From the NCBI GenBank assembly GCA_001579985.1, contig LRSR01010850.1, positions 1 to 60,095 of the forward strand: a stretch of DNA of 60,095 nt, written 5' to 3'. The translations under genes were made by a program, and so were the position numbers. Each line of letters begins with the position of its first letter. The first letter of the stretch is position 1. Origin of the DNA: Hypsibius dujardini. Lineage: Eukaryota; Tardigrada; Eutardigrada; Parachela; Hypsibiidae. Of the stretch, positions 1-8,849 are shown one piece after another. Under the pieces are notes generated by a model, which worked only from the letters and a program-made list of their open reading frames with translations, searched no databases and was not told where the DNA came from.

Positions 1-1
1 C

Positions 2-64
<63 letters not shown>
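1..64. repeat. (CAGA)n microsatellite
   Basis: Near-perfect CAGA tetranucleotide tract opening the window. The same tract followed by the same unique sequence recurs at 7236 (inverted), 11577, 28831 and 37014, always downstream of an HRL gene copy, so it marks one edge of the duplicated cassette. Confidence 0.95.
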
Positions 65-66
<2 letters not shown>

Positions 67-605
67 TACGATTTTGAGTTTGCGTTTAGTAAGAACGTAA
101 ACTGGGGTTAAACTGAAAAGGCATTAAACGTAAACTAAAAGAGAATCAACCAATTAATTCGGGAACTCATTAATAATAATTATATTTTAACTAAGTGACT
201 ACGAAACCTCAACATGTTTTTTATAAGCGCCAAAATGTAGCGGTCCGTATAACGCCGGTAGTAATGGTAGTTTTGTTTACGGCAGCGGGCCATTACATCA
301 GTTCAAGCTTCCAGTTTGATCCTTTTCGTACCATGCACATCGAAAAGTTAAGGAATTTATTCACCCTTCAGACTCTAATGCGAATCTATCAAGAACTATC
401 ACTTGCTTGGAAGCGGCAACTGCTCTCCCATCTAAACCCCTCCATTATTCCACCATGACTTGCATGATATCACGAGAACATGCCCCAATATATTACGCTT
501 ACAATGTCTCGACTATCGAAAAGCACAACATTATCCTTTCAGATTTTGAGAGGACTGCACAAGCGTTTATTAAAAAAGATTAGTGCGTCAACATGATGGT
601 CGCAG
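65..605. other. HRL 3' flank, non-coding
   Basis: Spacer between the CAGA tract and HRL copy 1. It is duplicated downstream of the other HRL copies (about 6840-7235 inverted, 11600-12120, 28855-29377, 37040-37499). A short ORF at 195-458 is not kept open in the 11.7-kb and 29.0-kb copies, so I treat the stretch as non-coding. Confidence 0.6.
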
Positions 606-997
606 TTAGAGGTGGAAGTCACTGGTGCCGGAAATAGCCCAACTAGAAGTGCATCGTCCATACACACACGCCCGGTGAATGTTTTGCGATCCATGAACTC
701 GACTTGTGAGCTCGCGGGTGGCCGATCCGTCGGAATTGAAGAGGTACCCCAAGTCTTGGCGATTCTGACCGTTATACGTGATCCGCCCGTTGTCATACAC
801 CAGATGATGGTTGCGCTTCGGACGAAGCAGTCGATGGCCTAGGATTAGATTCACGTGTCAGCAAATGTGGTAATTTGTTCTTACCTCTTATTAAGGTGCA
901 ACAGCAGCGGCACTTTCTCACCTTCTCCGTTGACCGAAGTTGCTGCTATGAGCAACACGATCAGTAAAACACATGAAAACGCTGAAAATGCAGCCAT
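606..997 (-). CDS. HRL copy 1: small secreted protein, two exons
   Basis: Exons on the minus strand are 997-922 (76 bp) and 838-606 (233 bp), with an 83-bp GT..AG intron in phase 1, giving 102 aa. The first 24 residues are a hydrophobic signal peptide ending near SVNGEG. The mature part begins HRLLRPKRNHH, so a dibasic KR lies just after the signal region. It then has a polar middle (YDNGRITYNGQ, LGYLFNSDGSATREL) and a C-terminal Cys pair, RACVYGRC. I do not recognise the family. Five intact copies with identical intron position and phase support a real gene. This copy carries Ser in LFNSDG where the others have Ala. Role unknown; by signal peptide and Cys pair a secreted peptide is likely. 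Confidence 0.75.
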
Positions 998-1039
998 CCC
1001 CTAAAAGTGTAGTATTACAAACGAAAACCGGTGAACTAT

Positions 1040-1930
1040 TTGTAGACTGGCAAGCAAAATCAAAAAAATGAACGCGTCTTATAGAGCCGCTTCATCAAAA
1101 ACAGCTGTTCACATGGAATTGACCGGTATCGCGAGTAGTCTCTTTCCAATGACATTGTGGTCAGCCATTAATTCATGACCAAAAAGGGTGCTTCATCCCT
1201 CACAGGCACGCCCTCTTTTCAAGTTTTTGATCTCACACATTTGACAAGAGCTAACAGAATTGGATGCTGTGCCAGCTGATTAATGATAACAGCGGTGTTA
1301 GCTGCCGCATGACGCTTACACGTGAAGCAGAAGCGATTGGCAAGGCGCACCTCTTCATTCGAGTAAAAATCAGTTATCTGCTTCACCAGGAATTGGAACT
1401 ATTTTGCTGCACACCGGATGTGCAGCAGCGACATGGGCTGGTTTGATGCCCCGGCTGTCACTCGGACTCAATCCTCAGCCGTGTCACAGTAAAATAGGTC
1501 TTAATTTTTTGCATACAAAACAGACATTATTTCATCATCCGGTTTATATTTTGCGATTATGTTGTGTATTCGAGATAAGAGTTTGTGGTCTGCTTTACAA
1601 ATGAAGAAGCTTCGTCGACGACAGCGGTCGATCTGCAGACCTGATTAGTCACTCTTCACCGACGTGACTTAGTGTTCAACACTTTTGCTGGCACTTCCTG
1701 TTTGTGTCTCTTTTGCAAGACTTATCGAAACAACATTTTGTTGATGAACGATGACGGCGATGCCAGCTGCTACAGGAACTTACGTGTGAAGTAGAGCCGA
1801 ATGTCTTGACACATCGGTTTTAGAGAAAAATGTTTGTCGCCTTCTTACACAAAATGGAGATTGTTCATCAACGTCAATGGTCGATTTGATGTCCCAATTG
1901 ATCAGTGCTCACTAACGTGACTGTTAAATA
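1040..1930 (-). repeat. HRL upstream module (duplicated, non-coding)
   Basis: Upstream region of HRL copy 1, shared in order with 5110-5690, 12700-13180, 17076-17390, 31560-31860 and 38210-39260. It contains two diverged tandem sub-units of about 230 bp, one with a segment reading like LCFTCKRHAAANTAVI in translation and one with a related segment. Frames are interrupted in several copies, so it is probably regulatory or an old repeat rather than coding. Confidence 0.5.
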
Positions 1931-2003
1931 GGTCAACATTTCTGTCGTACAAACAGACGTTATTTCCTGTTCCGGTTAGTGGGGGCGACTACTTCCCACC
2001 ACG

Positions 2004-2010
2004 TATAAAA
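2004..2010 (+). promoter_or_regulatory. TATA box of NG copy 1
   Basis: TATAAAA lies 113 bp upstream of the NG-1 start codon. The same box and flank are kept upstream of NG copy 4 at 30292-30298. Confidence 0.6.
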
Positions 2011-2122
2011 TGGAACGAAAGATTTCAGCATTTTCATTGTAACGTTCGTTTTGAGATCGCGCTATCCCTTCCTCCATCTGAACGAAACAACCCTTAAATC
2101 CTCCGCACTTTTCTTGTGCACC

Positions 2123-2479
2123 ATGCTCAAAGGCTCCCTCTTCCTCCTTCTGGGCGTTTGTCTGCTGATCGCGGAATGCGTGACTGGAGACCCCATAGGT
2201 ACGTGTTGGTGTTATCGAATACGCATCCTGATTCTACCAAGTGCATAAAACTTCTGTCGATGTATAACTTCTTGGATTTCAGGGGCCCAAATTGGACAGG
2301 GACTGGACGTGAAGAAGGTGGACTCTGATGAGCCAAGGAATCGCAACAAGCGAGAGTGTGACGGTCGGTATAACAAGTGCGGCGGAGACACCTACAACTA
2401 TGACAAGAGCCGTGGCAAAAACAACAATTACAGCAATCAGAATGGATGGAATGTACAAGGCAATGCGAATATGGGATAA
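2123..2479 (+). CDS. NG copy 1: secreted Asn/Gly-rich peptide precursor
   Basis: Exons 2123-2198 and 2283-2479 join in phase 1 across an 84-bp GT..AG intron to give 90 aa. Exon 1 encodes a classic signal peptide (MLKGSLFLLLGV...). Exon 2 starts GAQIGQGLDVKKVDSDEP and has a dibasic cleavage site (NKR) directly before the first of two cysteines (ECDGRYNKCGG). It ends in an Asn/Gly-rich tail, GWNVQGNANMG. The layout is that of a propeptide releasing a roughly 40-residue disulfide-looped Asn-rich peptide. No known family is recognised; an antimicrobial, neuropeptide-like or matrix role would all be guesses. HRL copy 1 lies head to head about 1.1 kb upstream. NG copy 4 is the closest paralogue. 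Confidence 0.75.
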
Positions 2480-2640
2480 CTCGTGCGTTTCACACAGTGC
2501 CGAAGAGCTGTTAGTGTTGCTCTGATATCTTCATGTTAGTTAATTAGTTCGCCATATATGGATTTCACCTGGTGGCAAAAAACCAGTGTTTCGTAGTAAA
2601 ACCAGTGTCTCGTAAAAGAAACTGTTCTGTGAAAAAACAG
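2480..2640 (+). other. Shared NG 3' UTR block
   Basis: A block of about 150 bp after the stop codon is nearly identical in all NG copies (also from 8092, 13789 and 30776), including those with unrelated first exons. It contains repeated CCAGTGTCTCGTAAAAGAAA-like segments. Confidence 0.6.
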
Positions 2641-2761
2641 TGTTTCTTTCGTCATCCGTCCGCTCGGCATCACACGTCTGTTCCAAACTGAACGTTGGCA
2701 AGCTTTCCGCCTTTTATCATTCACCCTTTTAAGAGAACATTCTACAAAAGAGAAGACCAGG

Positions 2762-3325
2762 TACACTGGTGTGCGGGCTGGTGCTGCCTTCAAAGTGTCC
2801 ATCACCATCAACGGCCAGGAAGGCGTGACCGTCCACGCGCCCGACGAGGCGATCCTGGCGCTGGTGGAAACCGTCGTCGTCGACGGAATTCTTGTTGTCC
2901 GTTTCAAGCCAACCGTCCGGTCAGTCAAGGGTGTCGTGTTCATCGCAATCAGCGCCATCCGATGCAGTTCGATCGATACGGAGGGCTCTTGCTCGGTCAC
3001 AGTCACCCCCGCTGTCCGTGAGGACAGCATCCGGCTGGCTGTAGAGTCCAGCCGAGTGACTGCCAACCTCCAGGGCTCGAGTATCTTGGATGTGAGCGGA
3101 TCGGCCACGGCTGGCCAGATCACGGCGCAGGGATCCTCGCAGTTCAACGGGCTGGATCTTCGTCTGACCACGGCGCAGGTGACGGGGCAAGGGTCTAGCC
3201 AGATAGCCATTGCGGTCTCTACCTCAGTAACGGGGTCGCTCCATGGGAGCGCTCAGGTTCAGTTGAGAGGGCAGCCGCAGGTCCGAAATCAACGTAGCGG
3301 TTCCGCCAACGTTTTGAACGTTTGA
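2762..3325 (+). pseudogene. GIN copy 1: 5'-truncated GIN/DUF2807-like gene
   Basis: This reads in frame with the intact 229-aa GIN copies from YTGVRAGAAFKVSITING to the stop. The start codon, signal peptide and about 30 further residues are missing: the 5' leader (ACAAAAGAGAAGACCAGG) is joined directly to the TACACTGG codons of the mature protein. A further in-frame deletion removes about ten residues between EDSIRL and AVESS. The repeated GSSQ/GSAQ turns of the beta-helix are intact. It is on the plus strand, opposite to the intact copies. Loss of the start and secretion signal makes it a likely pseudogene, although the frame remains open. Confidence 0.8.
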
Positions 3326-3504
3326 GCGCCAACAATTTTTGGTTCTGACTCATTGTTTTGTGGCAATGGTCCGCATTTGATGTGGGTTTGATGTCCGTTT
3401 ATTGAACCGTAAACGGTACATTTTGTAGTACGTATATTCCAAGTTAAAATACTACTAAGACGCGAACCACCGGCTGTGGAGTTCTCTTCATACAAACTTT
3501 CTCA

Positions 3505-4256
3505 CAAGGGGTTGGTGGGTGCTTCCCCGCCAGAGTGAACAAGGCTTACAATATCAATCGATAGCTGTGACTTTAACCTACCTATTGGTACCAAAAGCTT
3601 ATCCGGAGCTTCCAAAACAAGATCACAATTTTCATGATTCATACACCCCTCCTCCTGCGACAACTGATAATGTAAACCATGTCATTGTATGGTTGATTGT
3701 TTTAAATAAAGAAATGGTTAATAAGCCGACTTTGTTTGATTGAATAATTTATTAATAACAGACCGAGTAAGCAGGAATCAAGCAATCAGTCGAAACAAAT
3801 CCGATGGCATCTAAAGAAGAACAGTAATTCTCAACCAATATTTTCATCCTCAAAAAACAGTCCGGTGTTCTCCATAAACAGGTGTCAAAACAAAAACATG
3901 CGAAGCAAGTGAAAGATCGGTTGTCATCCAATTTTTTCTTTAATGTGGAGCAGTCGACTATTGCAAAGCGTACACTGTACTTGTACACTGCTACAATGTT
4001 TTTTTCAGAGATTATTCAATCAAGCGAAGTCGGCCGTTATCAATCATTACTTAATTTAAAACAATCGACCAATCAATCACATGGTTTGCATTATCAGTTT
4101 TCGCAGAAGGAGGGGCATATGAATCAATGCAAATTGTGATCTTGTTTTGCAAGCTCCGGATTAGCTTTTGGTATCAATAGATAGGTTAAAGTCACAGCTA
4201 TCGATTGATATTGTAAGACTTGTTCACTCTGGCGGCAAAGCGCCTACAACCCCTTG
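3505..4256. mobile_element. Long-TIR non-autonomous DNA element (752 bp)
   Basis: About 177 bp at each end are inverted copies: 3505-3681 runs from CAAGGGGTTG through CCGCCAGAGTGAACAAG to GTAAACCATG, and 4080-4256 is its reverse complement with a few mismatches. The interior is AT-rich without a convincing ORF. It sits in the 3' flank of GIN copy 1. The paralogous flanks at about 9780-9860, 19680-19750 and 33100-33180 lack it but hold about 75 bp that are missing here, so insertion was accompanied by a deletion. Confidence 0.75.
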
Positions 4257-4690
4257 TCAGAGGGATTCTAATGAGCCCATAAAATTATTGACAAAATGAG
4301 CATTCTTTTGTCTGGCGTATACTGTTTGTCGGCATATTTTGGGGATTAGGTTTGTAAAATCAGCCAATCAGTCAGAGTGCACATATAAAAGAAGAAGTGT
4401 AATCTCCAGTTTCTTTCTACATCTATGGACTGCAAAATGTGTGCTCATATGCGAGGTCCTAAAACTCGTCGCGGCCCTGCTAAGTAATATTTTATGGACA
4501 AAAATATAAAAGTAAAAAAAACAAAAAGGAAAAAAAATTAATATTGTAAAAAAATTGTCCGTGGCCCAGCGCAGTAAGGAATATTTTATAAATATTTGAG
4601 GCAGTGGGATGAGTAGTGACCAAGAAATAGCGGTTCTAAGTTTGTCTCAAAAACATTCCCAAACCCGGTATATGTACATCAGCATTAATA
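4257..4690. other. GIN 3' flank in reverse orientation
   Basis: Non-coding. Matches, on the opposite strand, the flanks at about 9500-9790, 19500-19690 and 32860-33080. No gene seen. Confidence 0.5.
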
Positions 4691-4728
4691 CTTATTTTCG
4701 TTTCTTTTTTTTACTTATTACTCCCATC

Positions 4729-4932
4729 AACCATGCCTTCTCGACAACGCTGTCGTCTCTACTCCTGTGACTAGGTCTCGACTTTGACGCAGCCGGAATC
4801 CTCATCGTGAAGGGTGTTAAGCGGACGCATACAATTAATATTCCTACCTATAAATGTCATCTGAAAAAAACGACACAATATTTAGATAGAGCACATGGCC
4901 TACTTCCAGCCCTGTCTGATCACAGCCACTAA
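4729..4932 (+). pseudogene. Fragment of the small-heat-shock-like ORF
   Basis: From about 4787 the plus strand reads FDAAGILIVKGVKRTHTINIP, matching the C-terminus of the minus-strand ORF at 18227-18666, and continues about 30 residues to a stop at 4932. A small deletion near 4770 disrupts the frame upstream, and the N-terminal two thirds are absent. Upstream is GIN flank and downstream the HRL-2 upstream module. Confidence 0.5.
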
Positions 4933-5109
4933 CACTATAACAGCATAATGGCACTTTGCCTGTATAAATTTCAATACATCTTTCATAAAACTGGCCCATC
5001 CACAGTTAACTTTGGAATCGATTGGCATTTGGCGAATATACTGGGCAGTTAAAGGTGTGTAGAGAACGGTTTCCGTTCTCTCCTGTTTGTGCGCACAGTT
5101 GCACGTCAT

Positions 5110-5660
5110 ATCATGACATTTGCATAGTGCTTCTGATGAACTATCTCCATTTTGTGTAAGTAGGCGACAAACATTTTTCTCTAAAACAGGTGTGTCAAGA
5201 CAATCGGCTCTACTTCACACGCAAGTTCCTGTTACAACTGGCATCGCCGTTATCGTTCATCAAATCAAGACCTATTTTACTGTGACCCGGCTGAGGATTG
5301 AGTCCGAGTGACAGCCGGGGCATCAAACCAACCCGAATCGCTGCACAACCGGTCTGCAGCAAAACAGTTCTAATCTCTGCTGAAGCAGATAACTGATTTT
5401 ATTCTAATAAAGAGGTGCGCCTTGCCAATCGCCTCTGCTTCACGTGTAAGCGACATGTGGCAGCTAACACCGCCGTTATCATTAATCAGCAGGCACAGCA
5501 TCCAATTCTGTTAGTTCTTGTCAAATGTTTGAGGTCAGAGACTTGAAAAGAGGGCGTGCTTGTGAGGAAAGAAGCACCCTTTTTGGTCATGAATTAATGG
5601 TTGACTACAATGTCATTGGAAAGAGACTACTCGCGATTTCAGTCAATTGCGTGTGAATAG
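5110..5660 (+). repeat. HRL-2 upstream module
   Basis: Two diverged tandem sub-units are visible: 5207-5262 and 5436-5492 share the pattern CTCTRCTTCAC...CGCCGTTATC. The second sub-unit here has stops in the frame that is open at 12821-13039, which argues against a coding role. Confidence 0.5.
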
Positions 5661-5682
5661 CTGTTTTTTGATTACGCGGCTC

Positions 5683-5689
5683 TATATAA
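5683..5689 (+). promoter_or_regulatory. TATA box of HRL copy 2
   Basis: TATATAA lies 79 bp upstream of the HRL-2 start codon. An equivalent TATA-like box (CTATAAAACGC or similar) is present upstream of the other HRL copies. Confidence 0.6.
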
Positions 5690-5767
5690 CGCGTTCAATT
5701 CCTCGATTTTGCTTGCCAGTCTACAAATAGTTCACCGGTTTTTGTTCGTAATAATACAACTTAGGGG

Positions 5768-6256
5768 ATGGCTGTATTTTCAGCGTTTTCAGGTGTTCTA
5801 CTGGTCGTGTTGCTGATAGCAGCAACGTCGGTCAACGGAGAAGGTGAGAAGCAGCCTTTGCTGCCACTCATTTTTCTGCGCTATGCGGAAATTTTTTTTA
5901 AAATGCGGATGGCACACGGTTTCAGAGATTGTCCTAATCAATTCGGTGACCAATTTATTGTTGCAACTTAATAAGTGGTAAGAACAAATTTCCACATTTG
6001 CTGACACGCAAATCTAATCCTAGGCCATCGATTGGTTCGTCCGAAGCGCAACCATCATCTGGTGTATGACAACGGGCGGATCACATATAACGGTCAGAAT
6101 CGCCAAGACCTTGGGTACCTCTTCAATGCAGATGGGTCGGCCACCCGCGAGCTCACAAGTCGAGTTCATGGATCGCAAAACATTCACCGGGCGTGTGTGT
6201 ATGGACGATGCACTTCTAGTTGGGCTATTTCCGGCACCAGTGACTTCCACCTCTAA
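5768..6256 (+). CDS. HRL copy 2: small secreted protein, two exons
   Basis: Exons 5768-5843 and 6024-6256 join in phase 1 across a 180-bp intron to give 102 aa. The start follows TTAGGGG, as in every copy. The protein has the signal peptide, then GHRLVRPKRNHHLVYDNG, LFNADGSATREL and RACVYGRC, ending TSDFHL. It is the only intact HRL copy on the plus strand. The intron is longer than the 83-bp intron of copies 1 and 4 because it keeps a block those copies have lost. AATAAA follows the stop by 34 bp, giving a very short 3' UTR. Function unknown. Confidence 0.75.
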
Positions 6257-6290
6257 CTGCAACCATCATGTTGACGCACTAATCTTTTTT

Positions 6291-6296
6291 AATAAA
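6291..6296 (+). promoter_or_regulatory. Polyadenylation signal of HRL copy 2
   Basis: AATAAA shortly after the HRL-2 stop codon. It is conserved as TTTATT on the plus strand beside the minus-strand copies. Confidence 0.55.
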
Positions 6297-6395
6297 CGCT
6301 TGTGCAGTCCTCTCAAAATCTGAAAGGATAATGTTGTGCTTTTCGATAGTCGAGACATTGTAAGCGTAATATATTGGGGCATGTTCTCGTGATAT

Positions 6396-6835
6396 AACTT
6401 CTTTCTCCGGTGAGGCACAGTGCGACGAAAGGAACGTGGTCATGGGTTATTGTCTGAAATGCATGAAAACCAAGAGAAAACGCGACGCCACGTAGCGGGA
6501 ACGGCTGCAAAGCGGGCCATTTACCCTCCTTCGTGCAATACAGTTGACAGACATAACAATCAAACAGACCAGAATGGGAAGAACAAAGGAAAAAACAGGA
6601 ATGATGGGTGTGACAGCGAAAATAAATCGACGCGAACTTGACAAGAACTCAAACTGATTTCCCGACAGAACCGCCGCCGGGCGCCTCGACATTGAAGTCT
6701 ACACACTGATTATAAAATTCCGAATCCACACCGTGACTGCGCACGCGCGCGCCGACGCGGATGGGGATGATGATGACGAGGGACGACGATTCCAGCTATA
6801 AACAGATTTCGTCCTCTGGACGAAATCCTATCCAT
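6396..6835. mobile_element. 440-bp insertion at an AT target, 3' hairpin, possibly Helitron-like
   Basis: All other HRL 3' flanks read GTGATATCATGCA (or its complement) without interruption. Here 440 bp separate GTGATAT from CATGCAGG. Near the right end is a perfect 10-bp stem with a 3-nt loop (GATTTCGTCC TCT GGACGAAATC, 6805-6827), about eight bases before the junction. An AT target and a 3' hairpin resemble Helitrons, but the end is not a canonical CTRR. A 73-codon Lys/Asn-rich ORF (6420-6641) is probably chance. Confidence 0.5.
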
Positions 6836-7235
6836 CATGCAGGTCATGGTGGAATTTTAACGGGGCTTAGATAGGAGACCAGTTGCCGCTTCGAGGCAAC
6901 TGCTGGTTGTTAATAGATTCGCATTAGGGTGTGAAGGGTGATTAAAATTTCTTAACTTTTCGATGTGCATGGTACGAAAAAGATCAAACTGGAAGCTTGA
7001 ATTGATGTAATGGCCCGCTGCGGTAAACATAGCTAACAATAATACCGGCGTTATACGGACCGCTACATTTTGGCGCTTATAAAAAACATGTTGAGGTTTC
7101 GTAGTCACTTGGTTAATATAGAATAATCAATAATGAGTCACCGAATTAATTGGTTGGTTCTGTTTTAGTTAACCTTTAATGCCTTTTCAGATAAATCTCA
7201 GTTTACGTTCTTACTAAAAGCAAACTTAAAATCGT

Positions 7236-7236
7236 A

Positions 7237-7271
<35 letters not shown>

Positions 7272-7304
7272 TTGTTTGTCTGTCTGTTTGTCTGTCTGTC
7301 TGCC
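7236..7304. repeat. (TGTC)n microsatellite
   Basis: Inverted counterpart of the CAGA tracts; marks the far edge of the cassette carrying HRL copy 2. Confidence 0.9.
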
Positions 7305-7733
7305 TCTGAGAAGACACAGATAAAGTTCGCTGTTTCGTATAAGTCCACACCTCACGCGCCCATAGGACATCGAATTGCATGCCATTATTAGCTGATTCAA
7401 CTAGCGATTAATGACAACCCTTACATTCGTCACAAGCCCGCATACAGGACAAGCCATCGGAACTGACGAGAGTACGGTTGCATCTTTATCTGTCATCTCT
7501 TGTTGATCCCGGATTCATCCGAAAAACGATTAGTGCATTCAGCGGAAGCAGTGAAATCGCACTTCGCCCAGACTTATCCCCGACTCATTAACACATTAAA
7601 CTGATTTTAGCCAAACAGTGCTAGTGCTCATTAATGTTTACTAGTGTTAAGTGGCATTTCTGAGACTTGCATGATTCTGTGAATAAGTAGCTGACTCGTT
7701 ATTCTTGTTCGCCAAGCTACCGAAAGTCTAAAA
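7305..7733. other. NG upstream region
   Basis: Non-coding, duplicated upstream of NG copy 3 (13190-13450) and the exon fragment at 28335 (28402-28840, reverse). No canonical TATA was located. Confidence 0.45.
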
Positions 7734-8091
7734 ATGAATTGAGCTGCTGCCCTTTCTATCGCATTGATGGCACTCTTCTTGACTGCGATGTCCGTGACAG
7801 GTCAGTTACTTTACTGTTTCAACGTTCGTTAAAATTGTTTTCCCTGTTCACTCCTAGGTTGGCGTTGATGGATGAGTGCCGGTTGTGCGATATTGCTGTT
7901 CTACAAATACCTCGCTGATTACAGTCTCTACAGTCTCCGCTACTCCTTCTTTCTCCTGCCATAGCTCCTGCAGCAACAGCGTGCAGAACATTGCCAACGT
8001 TGACAACAGTCACCACAACAACTACAACCAGCACTGCACAAAGGGTGGAAACACGGGAAGAGACTCGAGCGGTACCCGTTATGGAGGATAA
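7734..8091 (+). pseudogene. NG copy 2: MNRP-type NG gene with early stop
   Basis: Exons 7734-7800 and 7925-8091 match NG copy 3 with the same phase-1 intron. Codon 3 is TGA (ATG AAT TGA) where copy 3 has CGA. Exon 2 is still open and reads FSCHSSCSNSVQNIANVDNS, but its tail differs (HCTKGGNTGRDSSGTRYGG) from the usual GNANxG ending. An in-frame ATG at 7767 could give a shortened leader (MALFLTAMSVT), so residual function is possible though unlikely. It is followed by the shared NG 3' block. Confidence 0.7.
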
Positions 8092-8333
8092 CTCGTGCGT
8101 CTGACACAGTGCCGAAGAGCTGTTAGTGTTGCTCTGATATCTTCATGTTAGTTAATTAGTTCGCCATATATGGATTTCACCTGGTGGCAAAAAAACAGTG
8201 TTTCGTAGCAAAACCAGTGTCTCGTAAAAGAAAGTGGTCCGTGAAAGATTCATTGTTTGTAGAAAACTCAGTGCGTCGCTTTCGCATAAGAGTCAAGGGG
8301 AATACCCTTTGATTACACAACGGTAACGTTTTT

Positions 8334-8738
8334 CTATCGGCAAACCACAGACGACGGGACAGGAGTAGAGACGACAGCGTTGTTGAGAAGGCATGGTTGA
8401 TGGGAACGCATGTCGAGCTCCCTCATATCAAAGTCCAAAAACTCGGTGGCCTTCAACGCCGCTTCAACGTGGCCTTCGTTGATGTAAAGTACATAGAATG
8501 TGTTGTTGTTGACCTGCCAGTACGTTTCCTCCACCGATACTATCAGTATGATTACACCGCCGGATTGAACATGGCGATCAGTATTTCGCCGCAAAGCGTT
8601 CGAGAAGTCTCCGACGGTCTGGGTGGCAACTTCAAGGGTGAAAGAGGACAGGACAAGGTCCACGGCTGGCAGTTCCGCGATGGGAGAAACGTCACACTTT
8701 CGAATATCTGTGAAAAGAATAGAAACGCGAATTTTCAA
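8334..8738 (-). pseudogene. Small-heat-shock-like ORF, C-terminally truncated copy
   Basis: A 134-codon ORF matching the copy at 18227-18666 through the stretch VNNNTF, INEGHVEAALKATEF and FDMRELDMRSHQPC. It diverges at VSTPVPSSVVCR, where the paralogue continues into FDAAGILIVKG and the terminal INI motif. The break falls where the sequence switches to the shared NG 3' flank, so the truncation is a recombination junction. Two candidate 3' splice sites (TTTGCAG and TTTTCACAG on the minus strand) precede the conserved part and no first exon was found. The opposite strand is also open here. Confidence 0.4.
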
Positions 8739-8849
8739 ACCAATTGTGTACGAACTGACGGAACTGCAAACGAAAATGAATAATAATGCTGATAATTTCG
8801 GGAATTTTTTTGAGACAAACTTAGAACCGCTATATCCCGGTCACTACTG

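Noticed and set aside
195-458. 87-codon ORF (MTTKPQHVFY...) also open at 6857-7108
   Set aside because: The paralogous stretches at 11725 and 28985 have a stop at the same place and frameshifts; no selection on the frame.
2536-3210. 224-codon minus ORF over GIN copy 1, and 133- to 150-codon plus ORFs over GIN copies 2-4
   Set aside because: Antisense shadows of the GC-rich GIN frame; they start in non-conserved places and lack a leader or domain.
6420-6641. Lys/Asn-rich ORF in the 440-bp insertion, with an overlapping short YCLKC reading
   Set aside because: Short, unique, no domain support; the Cys reading stops after 17 codons.
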